This document shows, piece after piece, positions 1-7,465 of a stretch of 64,000 nt of DNA; within the stretch, counting starts at the first letter, position 1, and every line of letters starts with the position of its first letter. Made by a program: the position numbers and the translations under genes. The notes under the pieces were generated by a model. It ran no database searches. It saw nothing but the letters and a program-made list of their open reading frames with translations, and was not told the DNA's origin. The DNA is from Flavobacteriaceae bacterium UBA7684 (GTDB taxonomy: Bacteria; Bacteroidota; Bacteroidia; Flavobacteriales; Flavobacteriaceae): contig DLGW01000016.1 of NCBI GenBank assembly GCA_002482885.1, positions 135,111 to 199,110 on the forward strand, read 5' to 3'.

Positions 1-613
1 ATTTTCCAGACAAAACAGCACCTGTAGCATCTTTCATTTTTACACCTTCTGGAATAATAATTTCAGTAGTCACACCTCCAACATCTTCATTACTGGCTTT
101 AATCGGAATGGTTTTATCTAATCCTGCAACAGCATCTATTGTTCCTGTTTTATCCTCTGCTAATTTAATTCCAGCTGGTAAATTAGTTTTTTTAATTAAG
201 GCTACTTCTACAAACCCATTGTTGATTCCTTTGATGAAAGTAACCGGTACATTTCTTTTTAAATACCCTGGAATATCCACGATTACATTTATCGTTCTAG
301 AGTCTGTATCTGAAGTTAATTCATTAGGAGACAACAATAAATGCAATCTGCCTCCTTGGATTTTAAAGATTCTTTTTCCTTCTATATTGTAAACCTTGTC
401 TTTGTCTGGACCATCAATGGTTACCGTAACCTCATTTAATTCTTCTAATAGTTTGCCCGAGGCTTCGTTTGAAGTATCCGTTACAAAACTAACCTGAGCT
501 ACATGGGTCATAAAATCCTGAGACACATGTACCTCGGTTTCGGGCATGTCGCAATTGGTAATTATTCCTGTTAACAATAAAGTCAACCAAGGAATTAAAG
601 TGAACTTTTTCAT
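1..613 (-). CDS. Predicted lipoprotein, C-terminus missing (partial)
   Basis: The frame is open from an ATG at 613 down to the window edge, giving about 204 codons with no stop. The N-terminus MKKFTLIPWLTLLLTGIITNC is a lipoprotein signal with a lipobox-like Cys near residue 21. The rest is beta-rich, with alternating hydrophobic residues and the stretch VTVTIDGPDKDKVYNIEG, as in Ig-like or carboxypeptidase-regulatory-type surface domains. I do not recognise a family. The start lies 26 bases after the stop of the beta-barrel gene at 640-1344 on the same strand, so the two are probably co-transcribed and may work together at the outer membrane. The role is not known. Confidence 0.75.
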   Translation of the reverse strand, partial: MKKFTLIPWLTLLLTGIITNCDMPETEVHVSQDFMTHVAQVSFVTDTSNEASGKLLEELNEVTVTIDGPDKDKVYNIEGKRIFKIQGGRLHLLLSPNELTSDTDSRTINVIVDIPGYLKRNVPVTFIKGINNGFVEVALIKKTNLPAGIKLAEDKTGTIDAVAGLDKTIPIKASNEDVGGVTTEIIIPEGVKMKDATGAVLSGK

Positions 614-639
614 TTTTATAATATTTTTAGGTTGGTTGT

Positions 640-1344
640 TTAAAACTTAAAATTTAAATGAAACATAACACTTGGCATAAAGGTAAATTTATTCATCCAA
701 GATTTAAATTCATCTTCTTCGGCGGCGGCTGTTGGGGTAAGCATTCCTGTAGCTTCAAAAGTAGTAGCTGGTTTCCCCATAAAATATCCCCCGAATTCTA
801 ATCCAAACCCTACGTCGTTTTTAGGAACAGCCCTACCAAAACCCATTGCCAAATAAGGCGTTAAACCAGACCAATTTGCTCCAGCTTTAACATCTCCGAT
901 TTGATCTTTAGTTAATACTATTTCTCCGTAATTCATGCCGCTTGCTGGCTTAATTACTACATCTACTTTAGTTTGAGTCAAATAAGCCAATCCTGCTACC
1001 AATTTGAATGAACTACTTTCAAATGGCGTATAATCAAACAACAAATTGAAAGTATTGTATTTAAAAGTAGCGTCTACATCTACCTTTCTTCCACTTAAAT
1101 CCACCCCTTCTCTTAAAATGTTAAAAGCAAAAAAAGTAACTTTACCCCTTAAGGCGATATGCTCATTAAACTTACGGGCATATCCTACTCCAATTCCCGG
1201 TAATCCTAAATACGCCGCAACTGCATTTTTTTTATCTGGAAAGGTCCGTAAAGAATCTTTTGGCGTTTCTATGTCTTGAGCCTGCAAGCTAAAGGCTCCT
1301 AAGACAAACATTGCCAATAGTAGTTTTTGAGTAATTTTTTTCAT
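640..1344 (-). CDS. Outer-membrane beta-barrel-like protein, 234 aa
   Basis: A signal peptide is clear (residues 1-22, ending SLQAQ). The mature part is made of amphipathic strands (GIGVGYARKF, FNLLFDYTPF, LTPYLAMGFG, VGFGLEFGGYF), and the protein ends in aromatic F (HLNFKF), the usual C-terminal signature of outer-membrane barrels. A hydrophilic alanine/glutamate stretch near residues 203-212 would be a loop. This matches the general flavobacterial outer-membrane barrel type, but I cannot name a function. It heads a likely two-gene minus-strand unit with the partial lipoprotein that follows. The metallophosphatase is divergent, 69 bases away. Confidence 0.75.
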   Translation of the reverse strand: MKKITQKLLLAMFVLGAFSLQAQDIETPKDSLRTFPDKKNAVAAYLGLPGIGVGYARKFNEHIALRGKVTFFAFNILREGVDLSGRKVDVDATFKYNTFNLLFDYTPFESSSFKLVAGLAYLTQTKVDVVIKPASGMNYGEIVLTKDQIGDVKAGANWSGLTPYLAMGFGRAVPKNDVGFGLEFGGYFMGKPATTFEATGMLTPTAAAEEDEFKSWMNKFTFMPSVMFHLNFKF

Positions 1345-1413
1345 AGTTGTTAGTATTTTTAGTTTTTTTGACTTTTAAAGTTAGATAAAAAAATCATTCA
1401 ATAACGAAATTTT

Positions 1414-2160
1414 ATGAAAAAAACATTATGCAAGAATAGAATTTTAGTTATTGGGGATATTCATGGAGCTTATTTAGCTTTAAAAGATATTTTAAAAAAA
1501 TGCGATTTAAAAACCGATGATTTACTAATATTTTTAGGCGATTATGTAGACGGATGGAGCGATTCCCCAAAGGTATTAGACTACTTAATTGAATTAAAAC
1601 AAACCCATCAATGTGTGTTTTTACAAGGCAACCACGATGAATTATTATTAAAATGGTTTTTAACAAATGAACATAATCCCTTATGGTTAAAACACGGCGG
1701 ACAATCTACAATTGATGCATATCAAGACATTGACCAAGTTACCCAAAGTAATCACATTCATTTTTTAAAGAATCTTACCCCATACTATATTGACGACAGA
1801 AATCGGCTGTATATACATGCTGGCTTTACCAATCCTAACGGCATTGAACACGAATATTTTCCTAAAATGTTCCATTGGGACAGAACGTTGTGGGAAACTG
1901 CCTTAGCTTTAAATGAAAATTTAACTACCGATGATGTTTTGTATCCTAAACGATTTAAACTTTTTGAAGAAATTTTTATTGGTCACACACCCGTAACCCG
2001 AATCAACCAAACCATACCCGTAAATAAAGCAAATATTTGGAATACAGATACCGGGGCGGCATTTTGGGGGCCCTTAACCGTAATGGACGCAGACACTAAA
2101 GAGTTTTGGCAAAGCCAACCTGTATGTGAATTGTATCCTAAGGAATCGGGAAGGAATTAA
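1414..2160 (+). CDS. Metallophosphoesterase (PPP-type serine/threonine phosphatase or ApaH-like), 248 aa
   Basis: The protein has the calcineurin-like metal-binding motifs in order: GDIHGAY (residues 14-20), GDYVDGW (about 42-48) and GNHDELL (about 72-78), with a late GHTP motif (about 191-194). These positions and the length fit the bacterial PrpE/PphA/ApaH group, which binds two metal ions and removes phosphate from proteins or splits dinucleoside polyphosphates. Sequence alone does not separate these substrates. There is no signal peptide, so it is cytoplasmic. The ATG at 1414 precedes the first motif by a normal distance. It stands alone between a divergent barrel gene and the paired outer-membrane genes downstream. 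Confidence 0.85.
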   Translation: MKKTLCKNRILVIGDIHGAYLALKDILKKCDLKTDDLLIFLGDYVDGWSDSPKVLDYLIELKQTHQCVFLQGNHDELLLKWFLTNEHNPLWLKHGGQSTIDAYQDIDQVTQSNHIHFLKNLTPYYIDDRNRLYIHAGFTNPNGIEHEYFPKMFHWDRTLWETALALNENLTTDDVLYPKRFKLFEEIFIGHTPVTRINQTIPVNKANIWNTDTGAAFWGPLTVMDADTKEFWQSQPVCELYPKESGRN

Positions 2161-2162
2161 TG

Positions 2163-2170
2163 TATCTTTG
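2163..2170 (+). promoter_or_regulatory. Bacteroidetes -7 promoter element ahead of the outer-membrane gene pair
   Basis: TATCTTTG matches the TAnnTTTG -7 consensus exactly and lies 27 bases ahead of the ATG at 2198. It overlaps nothing coding, since the upstream stop ends at 2160. This supports the 2198 start over the longer open frame. No clear -33 TTTG is seen. Confidence 0.55.
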
Positions 2171-2197
2171 CGCCATAAAACCAATACCACTTACCAA

Positions 2198-2791
2198 ATG
2201 AAAAAATTGACCACTACTTGTTTCGCTCTTTTTTTGAGTCTATCAACTTTTGCTCAGGAAACGGAAAAAAAAGAACAAAAAATTCATGAAATTAATTTAA
2301 ACTTTTTCAACACCATTACTATAGCCTCTGTAGAATTAGGTTATGAGCGCTTTTTTGGAGGAGACCATTCTCTTGGAGTTAATCTTTATATTAATGACCG
2401 TATTAGTTACTATTCCGAAAGCCCTCAAATAGAAAACAACCCCAACAGAGAAGAAAAATTTACTTTTAAAAGTCACAGTATTGGAACTTCTTATAATTTT
2501 TATTTTTCAGAAGCTAAAAACGGGACTGGATATTATTTATCTCCATTCTTTAAATATAGATTTGGAGAGGTAGAAAAAAATATCAAATTCGACGAAACAA
2601 CTAACATTACTCAAAAAATGAATATATCAAGTCCTGTTTTAGGATTAGGGCTTGGATATAAATGGGTTTGGCACGAAAAAATGGCTATTGGCTTATTTGC
2701 CAATATTGGAAGAAATTTCAACAACAAGGTAAACGAAGCTTTCGATAAAGTAGAATTCAATTCTGGAGTTAACGTAGGTTATAGATTTTAA
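2198..2791 (+). CDS. Outer-membrane beta-barrel protein, paralogue 1, 197 aa
   Basis: The signal peptide MKKLTTTCFALFLSLSTFAQ is followed by amphipathic strands and a C-terminal YRF, typical of an eight-strand barrel with a 'DUF3575-like' look. I chose the ATG at 2198 because it gives a clean signal peptide and lies behind a -7 box. The longer frame begins inside the phosphatase gene. The next gene encodes a close paralogue: both share NTI(T/A)IASVE(L/I)GYERFFG, the IND block and the closing (N/T)VGYRF. The pair is one transcription unit with a 31-base gap. The function is unknown. Related families include structural barrels of the flavobacterial outer membrane. Confidence 0.8.
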   Translation: MKKLTTTCFALFLSLSTFAQETEKKEQKIHEINLNFFNTITIASVELGYERFFGGDHSLGVNLYINDRISYYSESPQIENNPNREEKFTFKSHSIGTSYNFYFSEAKNGTGYYLSPFFKYRFGEVEKNIKFDETTNITQKMNISSPVLGLGLGYKWVWHEKMAIGLFANIGRNFNNKVNEAFDKVEFNSGVNVGYRF

Positions 2792-2822
2792 TATAAAAAC
2801 ATATTTTAAAAATTAAATCATC

Positions 2823-3377
2823 ATGAAAAACAAACTATTCGTAGCATTAGCATTATTATCTTTTGGATTGAGTTATGCTCAGGGAGAAACAAAAAGCAGA
2901 GAAAATGAAGTAAAAGTTAACTTTTTAAACACTATTGCTATTGCTTCTGTTGAAATTGGATATGAAAGATTCTTTGGAAATGACCAATCGGTAGGTTTGG
3001 AAATGTTTATCAACGACCGTTTTTCGTACGCGCAAGAAACCGAAGGAAGAAAGTTTGAAACCAATAGTTTTGCGCTTTCTTACAACTTTTACTTTTCTGG
3101 AAGAAACAACAGTTCTGGATATTATTTAAGTCCTTTTTTTAAATATCGTTTTGGAGACTATGTTAAGAACGAAGACATTGCAGGCATTCTTACCAAAGTA
3201 TCTTATGACATATCTAGTCCAATTGTAGGTTTAGGCATCGGTTATAAATGGTTATGGAATGAAAAATTAACGGTAGGCGTAGGTGGTAGTTTAGGAAGAA
3301 ATTTCAACAAAGACGTTCAAGATCTATTTGTTGCTGTTGAACCTAATGCAAATATTACCGTAGGTTATAGATTTTAA
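2823..3377 (+). CDS. Outer-membrane beta-barrel protein, paralogue 2, 184 aa
   Basis: The signal peptide MKNKLFVALALLSFGLSYAQ precedes a barrel closely similar to the gene before it. Shared blocks include GYERFFG, YNFYFS, GYYLSPFFKYRFG, SSP(V/I)(L/V)GLG(L/I)GYKW and GRNFN. The two differ mainly in a loop near residues 60-70, where the first copy has a longer insert (IENNPNREEKF). This is a tandem duplication with diverged surface loops. The gene is followed by two hairpins that probably end the unit. The role is unknown. Confidence 0.8.
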   Translation: MKNKLFVALALLSFGLSYAQGETKSRENEVKVNFLNTIAIASVEIGYERFFGNDQSVGLEMFINDRFSYAQETEGRKFETNSFALSYNFYFSGRNNSSGYYLSPFFKYRFGDYVKNEDIAGILTKVSYDISSPIVGLGIGYKWLWNEKLTVGVGGSLGRNFNKDVQDLFVAVEPNANITVGYRF

Positions 3378-3399
3378 TTTATAACTTAAATATACACAT

Positions 3400-3442
3400 A
3401 AAAGTAGGCTGTATCTCTAGTTGTGATACGGCCTACTTTTTT
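3400..3442 (+). terminator. Rho-independent terminator after the outer-membrane gene pair
   Basis: The inverted arms AAAAGTAGGC-GTATC and GATAC-GCCTACTTTT flank a short loop and run into T6. It lies 22 bases after the stop at 3377. Confidence 0.8.
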
Positions 3443-3456
3443 CTGTTTTAGTAATT

Positions 3457-3504
3457 AAAAAGGCTGTAAAACATTACAAAACATAATGCTTTACAGCCTT
3501 TTTA
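3457..3504. terminator. Second hairpin, possible bidirectional terminator
   Basis: The arms AAAAAGGCTGTAAA and TTTACAGCCTTTTT pair with few mismatches around a short loop that also pairs (CATTA/TAATG). It sits 15 bases after the first terminator. The flanking A and T tracts would let it act on either strand. Confidence 0.65.
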
Positions 3505-3780
3505 AGATTAGTTTGCCTCGCTGGTTCGGCTTTGAACTATAAACTTCTCAGAAAATTTTAACTAATACGAATAATAGAATCATATTGAAAAAATAGGTTT
3601 TTTAAACCTTATAGATACAAAAAAAGCATTGCCTCATTTTTTGTATATGCAAAAAGTCTTCTGCTGATAAATTATTCCTTGTCAGAACCAATACCTCTTT
3701 GATTTGATACAACATAAATAATTCAAAAAATCACCAACCAATTTTAACCACACTACTTCGATCTCGGGGCATTATCAATA
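3505..3780. other. Non-coding gap without recognisable genes
   Basis: About 275 bases lie between the second hairpin and the sus terminator. There are stops in all frames, no tRNA shape and no promoter that I trust. A weak inverted repeat, TACAAAAAA with TTTTTTGTA, lies near 3616-3644. Confidence 0.5.
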
Positions 3781-3808
3781 AAAAAAGCCCCGCATAAGCG
3801 GGGCTTTA
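3781..3808 (-). terminator. Rho-independent terminator of the susCDE-type operon
   Basis: The arms AAAGCCCCGC and GCGGGGCTTT pair perfectly around ATAA. On the minus strand they run into a T7 tract. It lies 18 bases past the stop of the last minus-strand gene. Confidence 0.9.
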
Positions 3809-3826
3809 TAATCAATAAAGTATATT

Positions 3827-4726
3827 TTATGGATTTAATGTAACTTCAAATTCGTTAGATAACAAGATTACATCGCCTTCGTCTGTTTTATTAATAGCTC
3901 TCAGTCTAAAGAAGATTTGATTTGTATTACTAAAATTAAGACCCAATGCAGCATTTCTCAATCTACGTCCTAAAGTAACAGCTTCAATTTCAATTGATCT
4001 ATTTTCAGAAGGATATAGGTTTGTACTAATAAATAACTGTTTCCCGTTAGACATTGGAAGTATTATATTACCACTAGTATCTTTTATGTAATATTCCAGT
4101 TGATAACCTGATGCTGGCACACCTTTTAGGCTAGCTTCTGTCCAGTTAAAAGTCAGTACAAAATCGGTCGATGTCCCATTTAAAACTTGTCCAGCATAAC
4201 TCAAAACGCTAGTTCCAGACAATTCTGAAGGCACTTCTATAGGCGGTTCGTAAGTAGCTAATTTAACGGCTACAGGAGCACTGTATAATTTTTTATCTTT
4301 CAATGTGGCTTCTACTCTAACCTCATAATCAGTGATAACCCCAAGTTCAACTTCAAAATTTTCCTTAATAATTTTATTTAATTGAAAAACTAAAAGAGAA
4401 GTTTGAGTTGTTCCTGTTGAAGAACCAAGTAAAACAGGCGTCACAAAATTAGTTCCAGCTTTAGCAATAGAAACTTGATATGTAGGTTTACCTGCATCAA
4501 CAAATTTAGCATCTAACCATGATATGTTCAATCCTTCATTAGCCGATATTGACTGAGACATACTTAAATTTACGGTATTACTAACAGGTGTTAGAAGAAC
4601 CGGGGCGACATCTACTGACGCTGCAATTTTGGCAGGTCTGTCTTGAACATCATCAATTGTACAAGAGACAATTGACAACGAAGCGACAATGGCGAGCATT
4701 ATTTTTTTATAATCCATTTTGTTCAA
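3827..4726 (-). CDS. SusE-like surface lipoprotein, 299 aa
   Basis: The N-terminus has a lipoprotein signal ending SIVSC (Cys near residue 22). It is followed by the SusE N-terminal block VAPVLLTPVSNTVNLSMS and an Ig-like module containing LNISWLDAKF and PTYQVSIAKAGTNF, typical of SusE/SusF proteins. The starch-binding end modules seen in the gene before it are absent; instead the C-terminal half has two further Ig/fibronectin-like repeats (APVAVKLATYEPPIEV). It probably binds oligosaccharide on the cell surface beside SusD. The start could also be the ATG at 4717 (MDYKK), which gives a more usual signal. It is the last gene of the susCD operon, 16 bases after the previous one. Confidence 0.8.
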   Translation of the reverse strand: MNKMDYKKIMLAIVASLSIVSCTIDDVQDRPAKIAASVDVAPVLLTPVSNTVNLSMSQSISANEGLNISWLDAKFVDAGKPTYQVSIAKAGTNFVTPVLLGSSTGTTQTSLLVFQLNKIIKENFEVELGVITDYEVRVEATLKDKKLYSAPVAVKLATYEPPIEVPSELSGTSVLSYAGQVLNGTSTDFVLTFNWTEASLKGVPASGYQLEYYIKDTSGNIILPMSNGKQLFISTNLYPSENRSIEIEAVTLGRRLRNAALGLNFSNTNQIFFRLRAINKTDEGDVILLSNEFEVTLNP

Positions 4727-4742
4727 AATAATTAGTTAAAAT

Positions 4743-5858
4743 TTAATTCTTTTTGACTACAGTTTTGTATTCTCGAGGTGAACTTAAATCAAGAGTAACT
4801 GTGTAGTTTCCTCCTTCGGCCACAGGAATGTCTCCTCCTCCAAAAGTTAAATTATTTTTATCACCTCCTAAATTAGTAGTCCAAGCATCATTCGCTCTGA
4901 ATTTTATCATTCCTGCAACTAAAGAGATATCAATAATATATTTCTTTTGCTTAATATCATAAGTCATTTGCGTGTCTTTATATTCTGGGTTTGATCCTTC
5001 TGGCGTTGGTGGCCAACCGCCTGGTGTTGACGAACCAACAATTGCCCAGTTTGTTTTCTCAACAGAATAAGTCATATTTTCAGGATCTGCATTAACAGTA
5101 ATTTGATACATTCCAGGTTCTGTAATAGCAATAGACGCTCCTCCGGCACCTAATTTACCTGCACTATCACCGTAATCAACATCCGGTCTTACTTTATAAG
5201 TATCTCTGAAAGCCAATTTAAATGATCCTGGATTCTTAAAGTACACAAAACCTTCAAAATCTTTTCTTAAAGGAGCACCTTCTAACAACGTTGGAGCAGT
5301 AGAAATGTCATTATTATTTCCATACCCACTATCAGATTGGAAATCACCAATAACATACAATACATCCTTAGTTGTAGGGAAAGGATTTGCTTTTATAGTT
5401 ACTGTGTTTGACCAAAGCGGTAGTTGAGGCGAAACTGGTTTGCCCAAGAAAGACATCAATCTTAATTCAAAGGTACCATCAGTAAAAGCGGGTGCATTAA
5501 TTGCACTTAAAGCAGAGTTTAAATCAGTAACTGTTACAGGCACATTTACTGAGGTAGAAACATTACCGACTTTAGCATATTTGGCAAATCCAGTTCCTGC
5601 GGTAGCAACATAAAGTTGGTAACTTTCCTGAGAATCATCTTTATAATTTGCTCCTGTCCAAGTTGCTTTAAAAACAGTATCATTTTTTGTTTCTTCAGTT
5701 AAAACCAAGACATTTTCTAAATCAGTTACAGGAGTTAATAATACCGGTGCATCTGAACTTGAGGGAACAGGAACAATAGTTTTGTCTTGTTCATCGATGT
5801 CGCATGAGATTAAAGATAACCCCAATAACATCATTAATATTTTACTCATATTTTTCAT
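4743..5858 (-). CDS. susE: SusE/SusF-like outer-membrane starch-binding lipoprotein, 371 aa
   Basis: The lipoprotein signal ends LSLISC (Cys near residue 19). The SusE N-terminal domain follows (DAPVLLTPV, FKATWTGANY, ESYQLYVATAGTGF). The second half holds two modules of the SusE/SusF carbohydrate-binding type: VLYVIGDFQSDSGYGNNND near residues 166-184 and WAIVGSSTPGGW near 271-282, whose aromatic residues stack on glucose rings in known SusE/F proteins. It is therefore a surface glycan-binding protein for maltooligosaccharides. It lies 17 bases after susD and is followed by a second SusE-like gene. The length fits SusE. Confidence 0.88.
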   Translation of the reverse strand: MKNMSKILMMLLGLSLISCDIDEQDKTIVPVPSSSDAPVLLTPVTDLENVLVLTEETKNDTVFKATWTGANYKDDSQESYQLYVATAGTGFAKYAKVGNVSTSVNVPVTVTDLNSALSAINAPAFTDGTFELRLMSFLGKPVSPQLPLWSNTVTIKANPFPTTKDVLYVIGDFQSDSGYGNNNDISTAPTLLEGAPLRKDFEGFVYFKNPGSFKLAFRDTYKVRPDVDYGDSAGKLGAGGASIAITEPGMYQITVNADPENMTYSVEKTNWAIVGSSTPGGWPPTPEGSNPEYKDTQMTYDIKQKKYIIDISLVAGMIKFRANDAWTTNLGGDKNNLTFGGGDIPVAEGGNYTVTLDLSSPREYKTVVKKN

Positions 5859-5875
5859 TGATAAAATTTTAAATA

Positions 5876-7453
5876 TTAATACCCAGGATTTTGAGTAAGT
5901 TTTCCATTTGCTGATCTAGCAATCGATGGTATTGGAAATACATTTCTGAAACTTGGTGTTGAAGCTCCACTAGAAGCCCCACCTTTCCAAGGCCATACAT
6001 AAGAACCTCCTGTAAATTTTCCAAAACGAATTAAATCAGTTCTTCTGTGTCCTTCCCAATACAACTCTCTAGCTCTTTCATCTAAAATTGTATTTAAATT
6101 AAAAAGTGAAGGGGATAAATTCGTAAGTCCAGCTCTTGCTCTTAATTGATTTACCAAGTCTACTGCTGTAGCGGCGCTACCTCCTCCTCCTCTTAAATGA
6201 GCTTCTGCATACATTAAATATGCATCTGCTAATCTAAATAAAGGGAAATCCGTGTCAACAAAATTCAAGCTACTACCAGGTCCTTGATTATCAGACTTGG
6301 TGTTAGTAAATTTAGTAATCGCATAACCATCTTGAAAATTTCCAATATCTCTGATTTCTAAACTTTGACCAGTAGTAAAAAACATCCCTCTGACATCAGA
6401 TTTAGAAAATTTATCTACTAGAGATTTTGTAGTTCTTAAACCAGCCCAACCACCATTTATTCCAAAGTCTCCAGCTTTCATATCTCCTCCTACAGCAGCA
6501 TGAATTATAAATTGAGTTCCACCAAAAGATGTTGTGTAAATCCCATCATGTATAATTGGGAAAATAATCTCTTTTTGAGCACCGTTCTCACCGTTGTCTG
6601 CCATAAATAATTCTTTGTAATCATCATGTAAAGCATAATGACCATTATTAACTATTTTATCCGCATATGCTAAAGCATCTTCGTATTTTGTAGAGCCAAT
6701 GTACTGTACAGAATTTAAATATAATTTAGATAAAATCATCCAAGCAGAAACTCTATCAATTCTTCCATACTCATTAGACCCTGGAGTTTTTAACTTACCT
6801 TCTATATCTTTAAGTTCAGTTTCGATAAAATTAAAAAGCTCTGATTTAGTTGCGGGTTCAGCTAAATAATATGTTGTAGGACTGTTTTCTGTAAAAATTG
6901 GAAAACTTCCAAACATATCTAAAGCATGATAGTAACTCATAGCTCTTAACAACCTAGCTTCATTTCTATAATCCTCAATTTGAGCAAAAAAACTTGATGG
7001 AATACCTCTGCTCTCTAATTTAGCTTGAGTAGTTTGTCTTAAAAAATCATTACAAATTTTAATTTGATAATCAAATCTAAAATATGTTGCTGTAATAAAA
7101 ACATCAGTAGATGTCCAAGCGTGGTTATGAAAATCATGAATAGTCTGATCTCTCCAAGCAATAACAGCTTCATCGGTAGTTAATTCCTGCATTTTCCAGT
7201 AACCACGTATATATTGACTGAATCCTTCATCAATACCAGCAATATCAGAACCTCCAGCGGTATTAGTTAAAGATAATCCACCATATAATTTTCCTAAAAA
7301 TTGTTTATATGATTCTGGGTTTTTTAACAACTCTTCATTACCTAAGTTTTGTTGAGGCTCTGGAGATTGATCTAATTCCGAAAAACAAGAAGTAAAGAGT
7401 AATGTACTCAAAACTACACTCGCTTTTAGTATGTTATTAATAATCTTTTTCAT
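5876..7453 (-). CDS. susD: SusD/RagB family surface nutrient-binding lipoprotein, 525 aa
   Basis: The lipoprotein signal ends LLFTSC (Cys near residue 23). Standard SusD features follow: the N-terminal ELDQSPEP, the helical TPR-like core with YRNEARLLRAMSYYHALDMFG and AWMILSKLYLNS, RLADAYLMYAEAHLRGG near residues 405-421, and the C-terminal ERARELYWEGHRRTDLIRFG. SusD lies over SusC on the cell surface and delivers oligosaccharide to it. The length is usual for the family. The gene lies 12 bases behind susC on the same strand. The neighbouring maltose phosphorylase and amylase point to maltodextrin as the ligand. Confidence 0.95.
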   Translation of the reverse strand: MKKIINNILKASVVLSTLLFTSCFSELDQSPEPQQNLGNEELLKNPESYKQFLGKLYGGLSLTNTAGGSDIAGIDEGFSQYIRGYWKMQELTTDEAVIAWRDQTIHDFHNHAWTSTDVFITATYFRFDYQIKICNDFLRQTTQAKLESRGIPSSFFAQIEDYRNEARLLRAMSYYHALDMFGSFPIFTENSPTTYYLAEPATKSELFNFIETELKDIEGKLKTPGSNEYGRIDRVSAWMILSKLYLNSVQYIGSTKYEDALAYADKIVNNGHYALHDDYKELFMADNGENGAQKEIIFPIIHDGIYTTSFGGTQFIIHAAVGGDMKAGDFGINGGWAGLRTTKSLVDKFSKSDVRGMFFTTGQSLEIRDIGNFQDGYAITKFTNTKSDNQGPGSSLNFVDTDFPLFRLADAYLMYAEAHLRGGGGSAATAVDLVNQLRARAGLTNLSPSLFNLNTILDERARELYWEGHRRTDLIRFGKFTGGSYVWPWKGGASSGASTPSFRNVFPIPSIARSANGKLTQNPGY

Positions 7454-7465
7454 CGTTTTAATTTA

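Noticed and set aside
108..392. Plus-strand frame of about 94 codons at the left edge
   Set aside because: It is antisense to a long lipoprotein frame with a clear signal peptide and codon use like the neighbours. It has no promoter.
1046..1279. Plus-strand frame inside the beta-barrel gene
   Set aside because: It is antisense shadow of the barrel coding sequence and has no signal or family features.
3505..3560. A tRNA-like GGTTCGG stretch near 3520
   Set aside because: It has no acceptor stem, anticodon arm or CCA-end context. It cannot fold as a tRNA.
3616..3644. TACAAAAAA/TTTTTTGTA inverted repeat
   Set aside because: It is only A and T pairs in AT-rich DNA and not linked to a gene end, so it is likely chance.
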